Shown: positions 8,781 through 18,576, counted from the stretch's first letter. The stretch is DNA of 64,000 nt from Bradyrhizobium sp. C9 (GCF_002532045.1 NZ_NWTG01000022.1:57507-121506), one strand, 5' to 3'. A program made the numbers and translations. Notes: generated from the sequence alone by a model not told the origin.

Positions 8781-9245
8781 ATGCCTCTTTATGAGCATGT
8801 TTTTCTCGCGCGTCAGGATGCGAGCACCCAGCAGGTGGATGAACTGACGGCCCAGATGACGGGTATCGTCGAACAGGGCGGCGGCAAGGTCACCAAGACC
8901 GAGAGCTGGGGCGTGCGCTCCCTCACCTACCGCATGAACAAGAACCGCAAGGCGCATTTCGTGCTGATGAACATCGACGCACCGTCGGCTGTCGTCACCG
9001 AGATCGAGCGCCAGGAGCGGATCAGCGAAGACGTCATCCGTTATCTCACCGTGCGCGTCGAAGAGCACGAGGAAGGCCCGTCCGCGATGATGCGCAAGGC
9101 CGACCGTGACCGCGAGCGCGATGACCGTGGCGGTGGCTTCCGCGGCGACCGCGAAGGCGGCTTCCGTGGCGACCGCGAGGGTGGTTTCCGTGGCGACCGT
9201 GGTCCGCGCCGTCCGCGCGACGAAGAAGCTGCGACCGAGGAGTAA
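8781..9245 (+). CDS. rpsF: 30S ribosomal protein S6
   Basis: S6 binds S18 on the platform of the 30S subunit. The product (154 aa) begins MPLYEHVFLARQD and carries the S6 fold through about residue 105. The ATG at 8781 follows a strong ribosome-binding site (aggaaagg), which decides it against in-frame upstream starts. The C-terminal tail contains three near-perfect octad repeats of the type GGFRGDRE, then a Glu-rich end; the Arg/Gly-rich extension is longer than the E. coli protein's acidic tail. It is the first gene of the rpsF-rpsR-DUF2232-rplI operon. Confidence 0.97.
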   Translation: MPLYEHVFLARQDASTQQVDELTAQMTGIVEQGGGKVTKTESWGVRSLTYRMNKNRKAHFVLMNIDAPSAVVTEIERQERISEDVIRYLTVRVEEHEEGPSAMMRKADRDRERDDRGGGFRGDREGGFRGDREGGFRGDRGPRRPRDEEAATEE

Positions 9246-9251
9246 TGAATC

Positions 9252-9491
9252 ATGGCTGATGCTGGTGCCCGCCGTCCGTTTTTCCGTCGTCGCAAGTCCT
9301 GCCCGTTCACGGGCGCGAATGCGCCGAAGATCGACTACAAGGATTCCAAGCTGCTGATGCGTTACGTCTCCGAGCGCGGCAAGATCGTGCCGAGCCGCAT
9401 CACGGCCGTGTCCGCCAAGAAGCAGCGTGAGCTCGCCCGCGCCATCAAGCGCGCGCGCTTCCTCGGCCTGCTGCCCTACGTCATTCGCTAA
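9252..9491 (+). CDS. rpsR: 30S ribosomal protein S18
   Basis: S18 is the 30S partner of S6. The product (79 aa) has the family sequence RRKSCPFTG near the N-terminus, the core KLLMRYVSERGKIVPSRITA, and the tail AIKRARFLGLLPYV. It starts 6 nt after rpsF ends, so the two are translationally linked. A long perfect palindrome lies 8 nt after its stop. Confidence 0.98.
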   Translation: MADAGARRPFFRRRKSCPFTGANAPKIDYKDSKLLMRYVSERGKIVPSRITAVSAKKQRELARAIKRARFLGLLPYVIR

Positions 9492-9499
9492 TCGTTTCC

Positions 9500-9523
9500 G
9501 GCCGGCGGCACGTGCCGCCGGCC
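9500..9523 (+). terminator. 24-bp perfect palindrome after rpsR
   Basis: GGCCGGCGGCAC (9500-9511) is followed directly by its exact reverse complement (9512-9523). RNA would form a very stable GC hairpin between rpsR and the DUF2232 gene. There is no T run, so it may be a partial terminator or RNA processing/stability element that adjusts output of the distal genes. Confidence 0.55.
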
Positions 9524-9617
9524 GCTCATTCTCATAAGGCTTCCGGGTCGTCCGGTCGCCGATGGTTGGGGTTCTCGAAGCAGAACCCCTAACCGCTCAA
9601 AGGGGGCGGGACAGCTG

Positions 9618-10586
9618 ATGATCGCGATCCTCATTGTTGCACTTGCCGCCGGCGCCGCGTCGGCGCTGATGTTCGCCTCGATCAGTTCGGGCGCGCTGAT
9701 CTCGTTGCTGCTGTACTTTCTTGCGCCGCTGCCGCTGATGGTGTCGGCGCTCGCTTGGGGACCGCTCGCCGCGGCCATCGGCGGCATCGCTGCCGCTTCC
9801 GTTCTCGGAGCGATCTTCGGACTTCCTTACTGCATCGCGTTTGCCATGATGGTCGCCCTGCCCGGCTGGTGGCTCGGCCACCTCGCGCTGCTCGGACGGC
9901 CGATCGCAGGCGCAGCCGGTGACGGCGCCCCTCTGCAGCCGCCCGCGCTCGAATGGTATCCCGTCGGCCGCATCCTGCTCTGGATCGCAGCCTTCGCCGT
10001 CATCACCACGACCGCCGCGCTGCTCACACTCGGTTCGGATGCCGACACAGTCACCGGTGCTTTGCGGCGCGGCCTGCTTAGGGTGCTCAGCACCGGCGAC
10101 GGCCTGCCCAGCGGTGAGATCGAACGATTGGTCGACATGCTGGTGATCCTCGCGCCCCTCGCCGCAACGATCCTCGCGATGGTCACGCTGACGCTGAGCT
10201 TGTGGCTCGCCGGCAAGATCGCACAAACCTCCGGGCGGCTGAACCGGCCGTGGCCGGACTTCCACACCACGGCGCTCCCCGCCATGACGCTGGTCGCGTT
10301 GCTGGTGGCGGTCGCCGTCAGCTTCGTCGGCGGCATGCTTGCACTGCTGGCGCAGATCGTCACCGCGGCGCTCGTCATCGCCTATGCGCTGGTCGGCTTC
10401 GCCGTGCTGCACACCCTGACGCTGTCGCTCACCAGTCGCGGCTTCTGGCTCGGCGGCATCTACGCCGTCGTCGTCATGTTCGGCTGGCCGATCATCGCAA
10501 TCTTCGCGCTCGGCATTGCCGATGCCGTGTTCGGACTGCGCCAGCGCTATCTGCAAACCAGACCGCCGCCTTTGCCTGCGGCCTGA
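9618..10586 (+). CDS. DUF2232 multi-pass membrane protein
   Basis: The product (322 aa) is almost entirely hydrophobic, with about eight predicted membrane segments (for example residues 1-25, 28-50, 53-75, 77-95, 120-140, 170-195, 220-245, 250-270, 275-305). DUF2232 (YybS-like) proteins sit between rpsR and rplI in many alphaproteobacteria and resemble transporter membrane components, but no substrate is known. The ATG at 9618 has a good AGGGGGCGGG ribosome-binding site. Confidence 0.8.
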   Translation: MIAILIVALAAGAASALMFASISSGALISLLLYFLAPLPLMVSALAWGPLAAAIGGIAAASVLGAIFGLPYCIAFAMMVALPGWWLGHLALLGRPIAGAAGDGAPLQPPALEWYPVGRILLWIAAFAVITTTAALLTLGSDADTVTGALRRGLLRVLSTGDGLPSGEIERLVDMLVILAPLAATILAMVTLTLSLWLAGKIAQTSGRLNRPWPDFHTTALPAMTLVALLVAVAVSFVGGMLALLAQIVTAALVIAYALVGFAVLHTLTLSLTSRGFWLGGIYAVVVMFGWPIIAIFALGIADAVFGLRQRYLQTRPPPLPAA

Positions 10587-10638
10587 CATTCGATCCAACC
10601 ACTTAAACCCGATACTTAGCCTCTAAAGGAGAACGAAA

Positions 10639-11241
10639 ATGGAAGTCATTCTGCTGGAACGCGTTGCCAAGCTTGGTCAGATGGGCGAAGTCGTGCGCGT
10701 CAAGGACGGGTTCGCCCGCAACTTCTTGCTGAAGCGCGGCAAGGCGCTGCGCGCCACCGAGGCGAACCGCGCCAAGTATGACGGCATGAAGGCCGAGCTC
10801 GAGGCCAACAACATCAAGGCCAAGGGCGAAGCCGCCGTTGTCGCCGAGAAGATCGATGGCCGCGACATCATCATCATCCGTCAGGCCTCCGAGTCCGGCC
10901 AGCTGTTCGGCTCGGTCACGGTGCGCGACATCGTCGCTGCGCTGGCCGCCGACGGCATCACGGTTGCCCGTCCGCAGGTCTGGCTCGACTCGCCGATCAA
11001 GGTGATCGGCCAGCAGAAGGTGACCATTGCCGTTCACCCCGAGGTCGAGACCAGCGTCACCGTGACGGTCGCCCGCTCCGCCGAAGAGGCCGAGCGGATC
11101 AAGCGCGGCGAGGACATCTCGACCCGCCAGGAAGACCAGGACGCTGCCGCCGAGGCGCTCGCCGCCGCCGGCGAATTCTTCGATCCGGAAGCGCAGCACG
11201 ACGACGAGGCTGCGCCGGCTCCGGCTGCCGAAGAGAAGTAA
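10639..11241 (+). CDS. rplI: 50S ribosomal protein L9
   Basis: L9 (200 aa) binds 23S rRNA and helps reading-frame maintenance. The N-terminal rRNA-binding domain MEVILLERVAKLGQMGEVVRVKDGFARNFLL is followed by the connecting helix and the C-terminal domain (to about residue 150). A Glu/Ala-rich tail extends it by about 50 residues beyond the E. coli length, which is common in Rhizobiales. AAAGGAGA precedes the ATG. A terminator hairpin follows. Confidence 0.97.
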   Translation: MEVILLERVAKLGQMGEVVRVKDGFARNFLLKRGKALRATEANRAKYDGMKAELEANNIKAKGEAAVVAEKIDGRDIIIIRQASESGQLFGSVTVRDIVAALAADGITVARPQVWLDSPIKVIGQQKVTIAVHPEVETSVTVTVARSAEEAERIKRGEDISTRQEDQDAAAEALAAAGEFFDPEAQHDDEAAPAPAAEEK

Positions 11242-11267
11242 GCGTCTCTTCATCGCTCCATCGACTG

Positions 11268-11294
11268 AAGCCCGGCCCCATCAGGCCGGGCTTT
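11268..11294. terminator. Terminator shared by rplI and the convergent thioesterase gene
   Basis: AAGCCCGGCC (11268-11277) pairs with GGCCGGGCTT (11284-11293) around a 6-nt loop, followed by a T. It lies 27 nt after rplI and overlaps the last codons of the convergent thioesterase gene, whose stop is at 11281-11283. It could serve both transcripts. Confidence 0.75.
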
Positions 11295-11742
11295 GGATTC
11301 GTGCCGCCGCCTGATCGTCGAGCATGGCGATCGACGCGAGCGCCGTCGCGGTATGCTTCTCCTTGCCGTCGATGATGCAGAACACGTCGGCCGCGACGAC
11401 GGCGACCTGACGCCCGGGCTTGATCACGCGCGCCCGGCAGATCAGGCGATCACCTGACGCCGGCGACAGCAGGTTCAGCTTGTACTCGGCCGTCAGCGCC
11501 GGCTGGCCCCGCGACGTCGCCGCGGCAATCGTGGTGGCGTTGTCGACCAGGAACGCCGTCACCCCACCGTGAAACAGGCCGTGCTGCTGCAACAGCTCAG
11601 GCCGGCGGTCGACCGCGAGCGTGCACGCACCGCGCGACAGCTCGGCTACTTCAGCGCCGACAAGACCCATGAAGCCCTGACGGCCGACATTGTCGCGAAT
11701 CCGCGTCGCGATCGGCGCAAAGTCCGGATCGGTCTCGTTCAT
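11281..11742 (-). CDS. PaaI-family (hotdog) thioesterase
   Basis: This predicted acyl-CoA thioesterase (153 aa) has the hotdog-fold core: HGLFHGGVTAFLVDNATTIAA, then LTAEYKLNLLSPASGDRLICRARVIKPGRQVAVVAADVF, which match PaaI/4HBT proteins. The ATG at 11742 has a clear GGAGGG ribosome-binding site and begins just upstream of the domain; longer in-frame readings overlap the TetR gene. It is the second gene of a TetR-thioesterase operon (14-nt gap). The substrate is unknown. Confidence 0.82.
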   Translation of the reverse strand: MNETDPDFAPIATRIRDNVGRQGFMGLVGAEVAELSRGACTLAVDRRPELLQQHGLFHGGVTAFLVDNATTIAAATSRGQPALTAEYKLNLLSPASGDRLICRARVIKPGRQVAVVAADVFCIIDGKEKHTATALASIAMLDDQAAARIQSPA

Positions 11743-11756
11743 GACGTCCCTCCCGC

Positions 11757-12347
11757 TCACTCCGGCGCACCCGGCGCCACCACCGCGCGGATCGCGCAGG
11801 CGATCAGCGTCTCGACCTGTTCGCGCGGGTCGCTCTGTTGGCGGCCCGACAGATAGGCGCGGCAAAAGATCTGCGCCGGCCCGATGATCTGGCTGAAGAA
11901 CAGCACAGCGCTCATCGGCAGCAACTCGCCGCGCGCGAGCAGCGGCGCGCGCCAGCGCTCGATGCCGTCAGTGAGCCGCGAGTTCTCGGTGCGTTGCGCG
12001 CCGCGCACCTCCTCGGTCCATTCGCTGCGCGAAATCTCGAACAGGAAGCGCGCCTCGCGCCTGTTGGTCACGACCCAATCGAGGTGGGCGCGGATCAGCC
12101 GCGCAACGCCCTCGCCGGCGCCGTGCGTGTCGTTGACCGCGGTGATGATCGCGGCGTGATAGGCCTGCAGGATCTCCAGGAACAGGGTTCCGGCGAGCTC
12201 CTTCTTCGAGGTGAAAAAATGGAAGAAGCTGCCGTTGGACGCGCGGGCGCGGGAGCGGATCTCGGCCACCGTCGCCCCCTCGAATCCATCGCGGTCGAAC
12301 ACCGCCAATCCCGCCGCCAACAGATCTTCGCGCGCCGTACCCACCAC
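11757..12347 (-). CDS. TetR family regulator
   Basis: The product (196 aa) has an N-terminal TetR HTH at about residues 6-52 (AVFDRDGFEGATVAEIRSRA and SNGSFFHFFTSKKELAG) and a helical C-terminal domain. The start is a GTG at 12347 (another GTG follows at the next codon). It is the first gene of an operon with the thioesterase. A palindromic site lies in the predicted promoter just upstream, so self-repression is likely. The role may be acyl-CoA or xenobiotic sensing; not determined from sequence. Confidence 0.82.
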   Translation of the reverse strand: MVGTAREDLLAAGLAVFDRDGFEGATVAEIRSRARASNGSFFHFFTSKKELAGTLFLEILQAYHAAIITAVNDTHGAGEGVARLIRAHLDWVVTNRREARFLFEISRSEWTEEVRGAQRTENSRLTDGIERWRAPLLARGELLPMSAVLFFSQIIGPAQIFCRAYLSGRQQSDPREQVETLIACAIRAVVAPGAPE

Positions 12348-12372
12348 CGGCTCCCTTCGTTGCTAGATCAAC

Positions 12373-12402
12373 ACTCTAGAGTTATGCTCTAGTGGCAGTC
12401 AA
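12373..12402 (-). promoter_or_regulatory. Promoter-operator of the TetR-thioesterase operon
   Basis: On the minus strand TTGACT (12402-12397) and TAGAGT (12378-12373) are separated by 18 nt. The palindrome CTAGAGTTATGCTCTAG (12376-12392) lies over the spacer and the -10 element. It is a natural position for a TetR-type repressor to block polymerase. Confidence 0.5.
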
Positions 12403-12438
12403 ATGATAACGCCGGACCTCGCGGCCCGGCGTTGGCGA

Positions 12439-13386
12439 TTACTTCGAGCTCGGCGCTTCCGGCGGACCGGAGCCCGGCGTCGTTGGGGGCGGCGGCGGAG
12501 GCGGCGCGGCTGCGGTTACCGGCGGCGCGGCGGGCGCCGGCGCGGGAGAAGCGGCAGCGGCCGGCTCGGGCGCAGGGGAAGCGGCGGGAGCCGCGGGTGT
12601 GACCTGCGGAACCGGATCCGATCGCACGGCAGCCGGCTCGCTACCAGCATTGCTCTTCGGCGCATCGACCTTGGCCGTGTCGGGCTGGCCGGCAGGCTTC
12701 GCCGGCTTCTCGGCCTCACCCTTGTCTTCGCGTTTGACAGCGGTCTGGGATTTGGGCTGGTCGCCCGCCGCCTCGCCCTTGGGCGCCTCGTCCGACTTCG
12801 GCTCCTCGACCGGCTTGCCGCGACGGCCGTGCTTCTGGCGAGATGGCTTGCCTTCGCCGGCGGCCTGCGGGGTCTGGCCATCGTCCGGCTTGGCACCATC
12901 AGGCGCCTCGCTCGGGCGCGCCATGCGCCGGCCGTGGTGGGCGGGGCGCCCTTCTGGATTCAAACCGTCGGCATCAGGCTTCGCGCCTTCCTGTGGCGCC
13001 GCACCCTGACGCTGCCGGCGCGACGGGCGCTCGGCCGGCTGCTCCGGAGACTGGTTCGCCTCCTGCCTGGCGTCCCGGCCCTTGGCCCCCCGGGGGTTAT
13101 CCTTGGCCTGGTAACGCGGGTCGTTGGCGCCGTTCGAGATCAGATAGGACGCCAGCACACCGGCCATGTCGCTCGACGTCGTGTAGTGCTGGCGCAGGAA
13201 GCCCGGCAGCGAGCCGGCCGGCACGGTCTTCAAGAGACCGCGCGGGCTCTTGTGGCAGGCCGTGCAGGTATTGGCGAAAATCTGGGAGGGGCTTTTGCCG
13301 GCCTCGAGGTTTTGCGCCTGCGCTGATACGGCCGACAGGCCAATCAGAAGCGTCACCGTCGCCAGACTGAGGGCTCGGCTCAACAT
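12439..13386 (-). CDS. Secreted CXXCH protein with long low-complexity tail
   Basis: The product (315 aa) has a signal peptide (about residues 1-24, ending in SAQAQ). One haem-binding-type motif CTACHK (about residues 41-46) follows within a short conserved segment to about residue 105. The remaining 200 residues are rich in Pro, Ala, Lys, Glu and Gln, with little predicted fold. It could be a single-haem periplasmic cytochrome c-like protein; the distal Met ligand is not obvious. No homologue of known function is recognised. It stands alone between the TetR gene and cfa. Confidence 0.65.
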   Translation of the reverse strand: MLSRALSLATVTLLIGLSAVSAQAQNLEAGKSPSQIFANTCTACHKSPRGLLKTVPAGSLPGFLRQHYTTSSDMAGVLASYLISNGANDPRYQAKDNPRGAKGRDARQEANQSPEQPAERPSRRQRQGAAPQEGAKPDADGLNPEGRPAHHGRRMARPSEAPDGAKPDDGQTPQAAGEGKPSRQKHGRRGKPVEEPKSDEAPKGEAAGDQPKSQTAVKREDKGEAEKPAKPAGQPDTAKVDAPKSNAGSEPAAVRSDPVPQVTPAAPAASPAPEPAAAASPAPAPAAPPVTAAAPPPPPPPTTPGSGPPEAPSSK

Positions 13387-13644
13387 TCCTTAAGTCTCCA
13401 GATTCCGGAAAAATCGCCGCCTGCGCCTCATGGATCGGCCGCGGCGGTCACCTTTTATCCGATTATCGCGCGAATGGAAGCGCGCGCGTGACGCATCCAC
13501 GCAATTGTCACATTTTGGAATATCGGCTTTGAGCACAACGCAATAGCGCGATCCAATTCCCTGCCTATCTTTAGTTCGGGGACACATTGGAGTGATCAGC
13601 TCCGGTGGTGTCAGTGTGCAGCTTGCCGTTCCGTTGGTGCTTCG

Positions 13645-14898
13645 ATGGACCGATTGTTGCGATTTTGCTTGGGGCGCTTCATCCGCCGCGGTTCGATCAC
13701 GTTCACGACCGCGAGCGGCGCTCAATTCACCTGCGGTGACGGCACCGGCATGCCGGTCGCCGCACGGTTCATGACCAGGGCCGCGGAACTGCGGGTTCTG
13801 GTCGATCCCGAGCTGTACCTCGGCGAAGCCTTCATGGACGGCACGTTCGTGGTGGAGCAAGGCACCATCGCCGACGTGCTGGCCGTCCTGATGGGCCAGG
13901 CGGCGATGTTGCCGAACTTTGCCAGGCTGCAGGCCTGGCTGCGCTTCCTCGGACGACGCGCCCAGCAGCTCAATGTGCGCGGCCGTTCCAGGAGCAATGT
14001 CGCCCGCCATTACGACCTCGACGGCCGGCTTTATTCCCTCTTCCTCGACGCGGACAAGCAATACAGCTGCGCCTATTTCGAGACGCCGGACGCAACGCTG
14101 GACGACGCCCAGCTCGCCAAGAAGCGCCACCTCGCCGCAAAACTCCTGATCACGCCCGGCCACCGCGTCCTCGACATCGGTTCCGGCTGGGGCGGGCTCG
14201 GGCTCTATCTCGCCGAGATGAGCGGCGCCGACGTCACCGGCGTCACGCTGTCGACCGAGCAGCTGCAGATCTCCAACGCCCGGGCGGCGGAGAAGAACCT
14301 GGCGCATTCAGCGCGCTTCCTGCTGCAGGACTACCGTGACATCCCCGGCCCGTTCGACCGCATCGTCTCGGTCGGCATGTTCGAGCATGTCGGGGTCGCC
14401 TTTTACGAGACCTTCTTCAAGCGCTGCGCCGAGCTCCTGAGCGATGACGGCGTCATGATGCTGCACTCGATCGGCCGCTCGACCGGTCCCGATGTCACCA
14501 GCCCCTGGATCCGGAAATACATCTTCCCCGGCGGCTACATTCCGGCGCTCTCCGAGGTGATGCCGGCGATCGAGAAGGCAGGATTGCTGATCTGCGACAT
14601 GGAGATCCTGCGCCTGCACTATGCGGAGACCCTGAAGGCCTGGCGCGACCGCTTCATGGCGCGGCGCGAGGAGGCCGTGCGGCTCTACGACGAGGCCTTC
14701 GCCCGGATGTGGGAGTTCTATCTGGCGGCCTCGGAGATGTCGTTCCGGGTACAGAACATGATGAACTTCCAGCTGCAGCTGACCAAGCGCCAAGGCATCG
14801 TGCCGATGACCCGCGACTATATCGGCCGCGAGGAAGCTCGCCTCCGGCTCAAGGAAGCCGGCGCCGCAAAGCCCCGGCTGCAACTCGCCGGCGAATAG
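13645..14898 (+). CDS. cfa: Cyclopropane-fatty-acyl-phospholipid synthase
   Basis: This SAM-dependent methyltransferase converts double bonds in membrane phospholipid acyl chains to cyclopropanes, usually under stress or in stationary phase. The product (417 aa) has an N-terminal lipid-binding part, then the linker ARHYDLDGRLYSLFLD. The SAM motif VLDIGSGWGGLGLYLAE is at residues 175-191, then VGMFEHVG and the C-terminal MNFQLQLTKRQG. Length fits CFA synthases. The ATG at 13645 is chosen because it starts the conserved region. Confidence 0.92.
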   Translation: MDRLLRFCLGRFIRRGSITFTTASGAQFTCGDGTGMPVAARFMTRAAELRVLVDPELYLGEAFMDGTFVVEQGTIADVLAVLMGQAAMLPNFARLQAWLRFLGRRAQQLNVRGRSRSNVARHYDLDGRLYSLFLDADKQYSCAYFETPDATLDDAQLAKKRHLAAKLLITPGHRVLDIGSGWGGLGLYLAEMSGADVTGVTLSTEQLQISNARAAEKNLAHSARFLLQDYRDIPGPFDRIVSVGMFEHVGVAFYETFFKRCAELLSDDGVMMLHSIGRSTGPDVTSPWIRKYIFPGGYIPALSEVMPAIEKAGLLICDMEILRLHYAETLKAWRDRFMARREEAVRLYDEAFARMWEFYLAASEMSFRVQNMMNFQLQLTKRQGIVPMTRDYIGREEARLRLKEAGAAKPRLQLAGE

Positions 14899-14918
14899 GT
14901 CTGAAAGCGCGGGTACCG

Positions 14919-15140
14919 CTAGTTGCGCAGGCTGTAGGCCGAGCCGCAATGGGCGAAGGTCGGCGACGGGCGCGCCAAGTGAACCGCGACGGCCGAAATC
15001 AGGTCGATGTCGCAGGGCACGTTCCGGAGCTCCGGACGCGCCGCCTGCTCCATGGCGTCGACAAGCGACGCCAGCCAGCGGGGGTCCATGCCGCCTGCCC
15101 GGCCAAACCTCAGTCGCCCTGCCTGAAACTCTCGAGCCAT
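14919..15140 (-). CDS. Small hypothetical protein (73 aa)
   Basis: An open frame starts at ATG 15140, with AGGAGA about 12 nt upstream, and reads MAREFQAGRLRFGRAGGMDP, then a helical middle and an end with HCGSAYSLRN. It is convergent with cfa. I do not recognise it. Coding is plausible from the frame and the upstream purine-rich site but not proven; a longer in-frame reading to 15239 exists. Confidence 0.4.
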   Translation of the reverse strand: MAREFQAGRLRFGRAGGMDPRWLASLVDAMEQAARPELRNVPCDIDLISAVAVHLARPSPTFAHCGSAYSLRN

Positions 15141-15273
15141 CGTCGCCGTATCTCTCCTGAGCGGAGACAACCCGGAATCCGCCGGGTCGTTCCCGCGAAC
15201 CTGCCGCAAAGAAAATGCGACAGGTGTGATCTGCTTCACAGAGGTCTGTTCCGGGCTGTCGTAGTGGTCCGGA

Positions 15274-15396
15274 ATGACCCGAGAACCGCACCAGACGATG
15301 TTGGACCCGCAACGCGACCTCGTGACCGACTACGCCCTGATCGCTACCGGCGTGGCGGCCGCCTTGATCGCGCTGGCTTTCCTCATCCTGGTCTGA
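15274..15396 (+). CDS. Possible 40-aa single-span membrane protein
   Basis: ATG at 15274 opens a short frame, MTREPHQTMLDPQRDLVTDY, followed by a clean hydrophobic helix ALIATGVAAALIALAFLILV that ends at the stop codon. A second ATG at 15298 is in frame. A strong ribosome-binding site is not obvious. Small membrane proteins with a polar N-terminus and a terminal helix are common near stress genes. It is listed as a candidate only. Confidence 0.4.
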   Translation: MTREPHQTMLDPQRDLVTDYALIATGVAAALIALAFLILV

Positions 15397-15551
15397 GGAA
15401 CCGAGGCCAGCACGACCTCACTGCCGGTTGGTGCGCGGCAACCGGAAAAAGGTTCAGCCTCTCCCAATTTGCCAACGACATTCGCTGACCGGCCGGACGA
15501 CGCCGGTTTTCGACCGAATCCTCGTCAAGCGGAATGCATCCGGCGGCCGCG

Positions 15552-15577
15552 GATTCACACATCGCGTTGTGTGAATC
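15552..15577. promoter_or_regulatory. Inverted repeat upstream of dnaB
   Basis: GATTCACACA (15552-15561) and TGTGTGAATC (15568-15577) are exact reverse complements around a 6-nt TCGCGT core, about 108 nt before the dnaB start. It looks like a dimeric repressor or activator site. The binding protein is unknown. The rest of 15397-15684 shows no gene. Confidence 0.5.
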
Positions 15578-15684
15578 GTGCATAAGAAACATCCGTCCTT
15601 TCGCTTCGTGCCGGGCTGGCGCTTGATCGCGGCCCCACAGCCGAAAATCTCAGTAACGACGAAATCAGAAGAATAAGCTCGTCC

Positions 15685-17193
<1,509 letters not shown>

Positions 17194-17241
17194 CGGAGAG
17201 GTACAGTTGAAGGCGGCCCGCCCCGCTTGTACAACTGAGCC

Positions 17242-18546
17242 ATGAACATCGTGACCGACGCGAAATCGCAGCTGACGCCCGAAGCCAGTCTGCTGGCAGC
17301 CCATCCGACCGCCACCGGCATCCTCACCGTCGACCTCGACGCCATCATCGCCAACTGGCGCAAGCTCGAGAAGACTGCGGTACCTGCGGAATGCGCCGCC
17401 GTGGTCAAGGCCAATGCCTATGGCTGCGGCGCCGAGCAGGTGTCGCGGGCGCTGGCCAAGGCCGGCTGCAAGACCTTCTTCGTCGCCACCGTCGAGGAGG
17501 CCGCCGTGGTGCGCGCGGCCGTTCCGCAGGCGACCGTCTATGCGCTCGGCGGCTTCTTCCAGCAGACCGGCGACGCCTACGCCAAGATCGACTGCAAGCC
17601 CGTCATCGGCGATCTCAACGAGCTCGCCGAATGGGACGTGTTCTGCCGACGCTCCGGCTGGTCCGGCGGCGCCGCCATCCATATCGACACCGGCATGAAC
17701 CGGCTCGGGCTGACGGTCAGCGAAGCGCAAGGCATCATCCCGCGGATCAATGCCGGCGATCACGGCATCACGCTGGTCATGAGCCACCTCGTCTCCGCCG
17801 AACTGCTCAACAATCCCGCCAATGCCAGGCAGCTTGCGAGCTTCCGCGAGATCGCGAGCCTGTTCACCGGCGTGCCGGCCTCGCTTGCGAACTCCTCCGG
17901 CGTATTCCTCGGCGCGCAATTCCAGTTCGAGATGGTGCGGCCGGGCTGCGCGCTCTACGGCGTCAACCCGACGCCGGAGGCCGACAACCCGATGCAGCAG
18001 GTGGTCGACCTCAAGGCGCGCATCGTGCAGATCCGCAACATCGATCGCGGCGAGACCGTCGGCTATGGCGGCACCTGGACCGCGCGGCGGCCGACCCGGC
18101 TCGCGATCATCTCGGCGGGCTATGCCGACGGCTATTTCCGCGCCGCCAGCGCCAATGACGGCACCCGCGGCGCTGAGGTCGTGGTCGCCGGCAAACGCTG
18201 CCCGATCGCCGGCCGCGTCTCGATGGACCTGATCGCGGTCGACGTCACCGATCTCGACAAGAATGCCGTGCGGCGCGGCCACATGGTGACGCTGATCGGC
18301 GAAGGCATCACGGTCGACGAGGTCGCGCATCATTTCGGCACCATCGGCTATGAGGTGCTGACCAGTCTCGGCCGCCGCTTCGTGCGCATCTACAAGGGCG
18401 GCGATGCCGTCGCCGCGCGCAGTGACACTGTCGCCGAGAAGGGCGACGCAGTCACCGAGAAGACCGAGCCCGCCGCTGCGCAAGCGGCGCCACCAACCTT
18501 GCCGACAGCAGCGCCGCCCGCGCCGCCGCCATTGCCCTCCGCCTGA
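17242..18546 (+). CDS. alr: Alanine racemase with C-terminal extension
   Basis: This PLP enzyme makes D-alanine for peptidoglycan. The product (434 aa) has the PLP lysine Lys56 in AAVVKANAYGCG, the barrel with IHIDTGMNRLGL and VMSHLVSAE, and the C-terminal beta domain with GRVSMDLIAVDVTDL. The Alr fold ends near residue 385. About 45 residues rich in Ala, Pro and Lys/Glu follow, with a short repeat-like stretch (GDAVAARSDTVAEKGDAVTE). The extension may be a lineage-specific tail. It starts 48 nt after dnaB. Confidence 0.94.
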   Translation: MNIVTDAKSQLTPEASLLAAHPTATGILTVDLDAIIANWRKLEKTAVPAECAAVVKANAYGCGAEQVSRALAKAGCKTFFVATVEEAAVVRAAVPQATVYALGGFFQQTGDAYAKIDCKPVIGDLNELAEWDVFCRRSGWSGGAAIHIDTGMNRLGLTVSEAQGIIPRINAGDHGITLVMSHLVSAELLNNPANARQLASFREIASLFTGVPASLANSSGVFLGAQFQFEMVRPGCALYGVNPTPEADNPMQQVVDLKARIVQIRNIDRGETVGYGGTWTARRPTRLAIISAGYADGYFRAASANDGTRGAEVVVAGKRCPIAGRVSMDLIAVDVTDLDKNAVRRGHMVTLIGEGITVDEVAHHFGTIGYEVLTSLGRRFVRIYKGGDAVAARSDTVAEKGDAVTEKTEPAAAQAAPPTLPTAAPPAPPPLPSA

Positions 18547-18576
18547 CGACGTGACCAGTCGCGATTGCCTGACCGC

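Noticed and set aside
9118..9216. CRISPR-like array in the rpsF tail
   Set aside because: The repeats are 24-nt in-frame coding units without spacers, inside a ribosomal protein gene.
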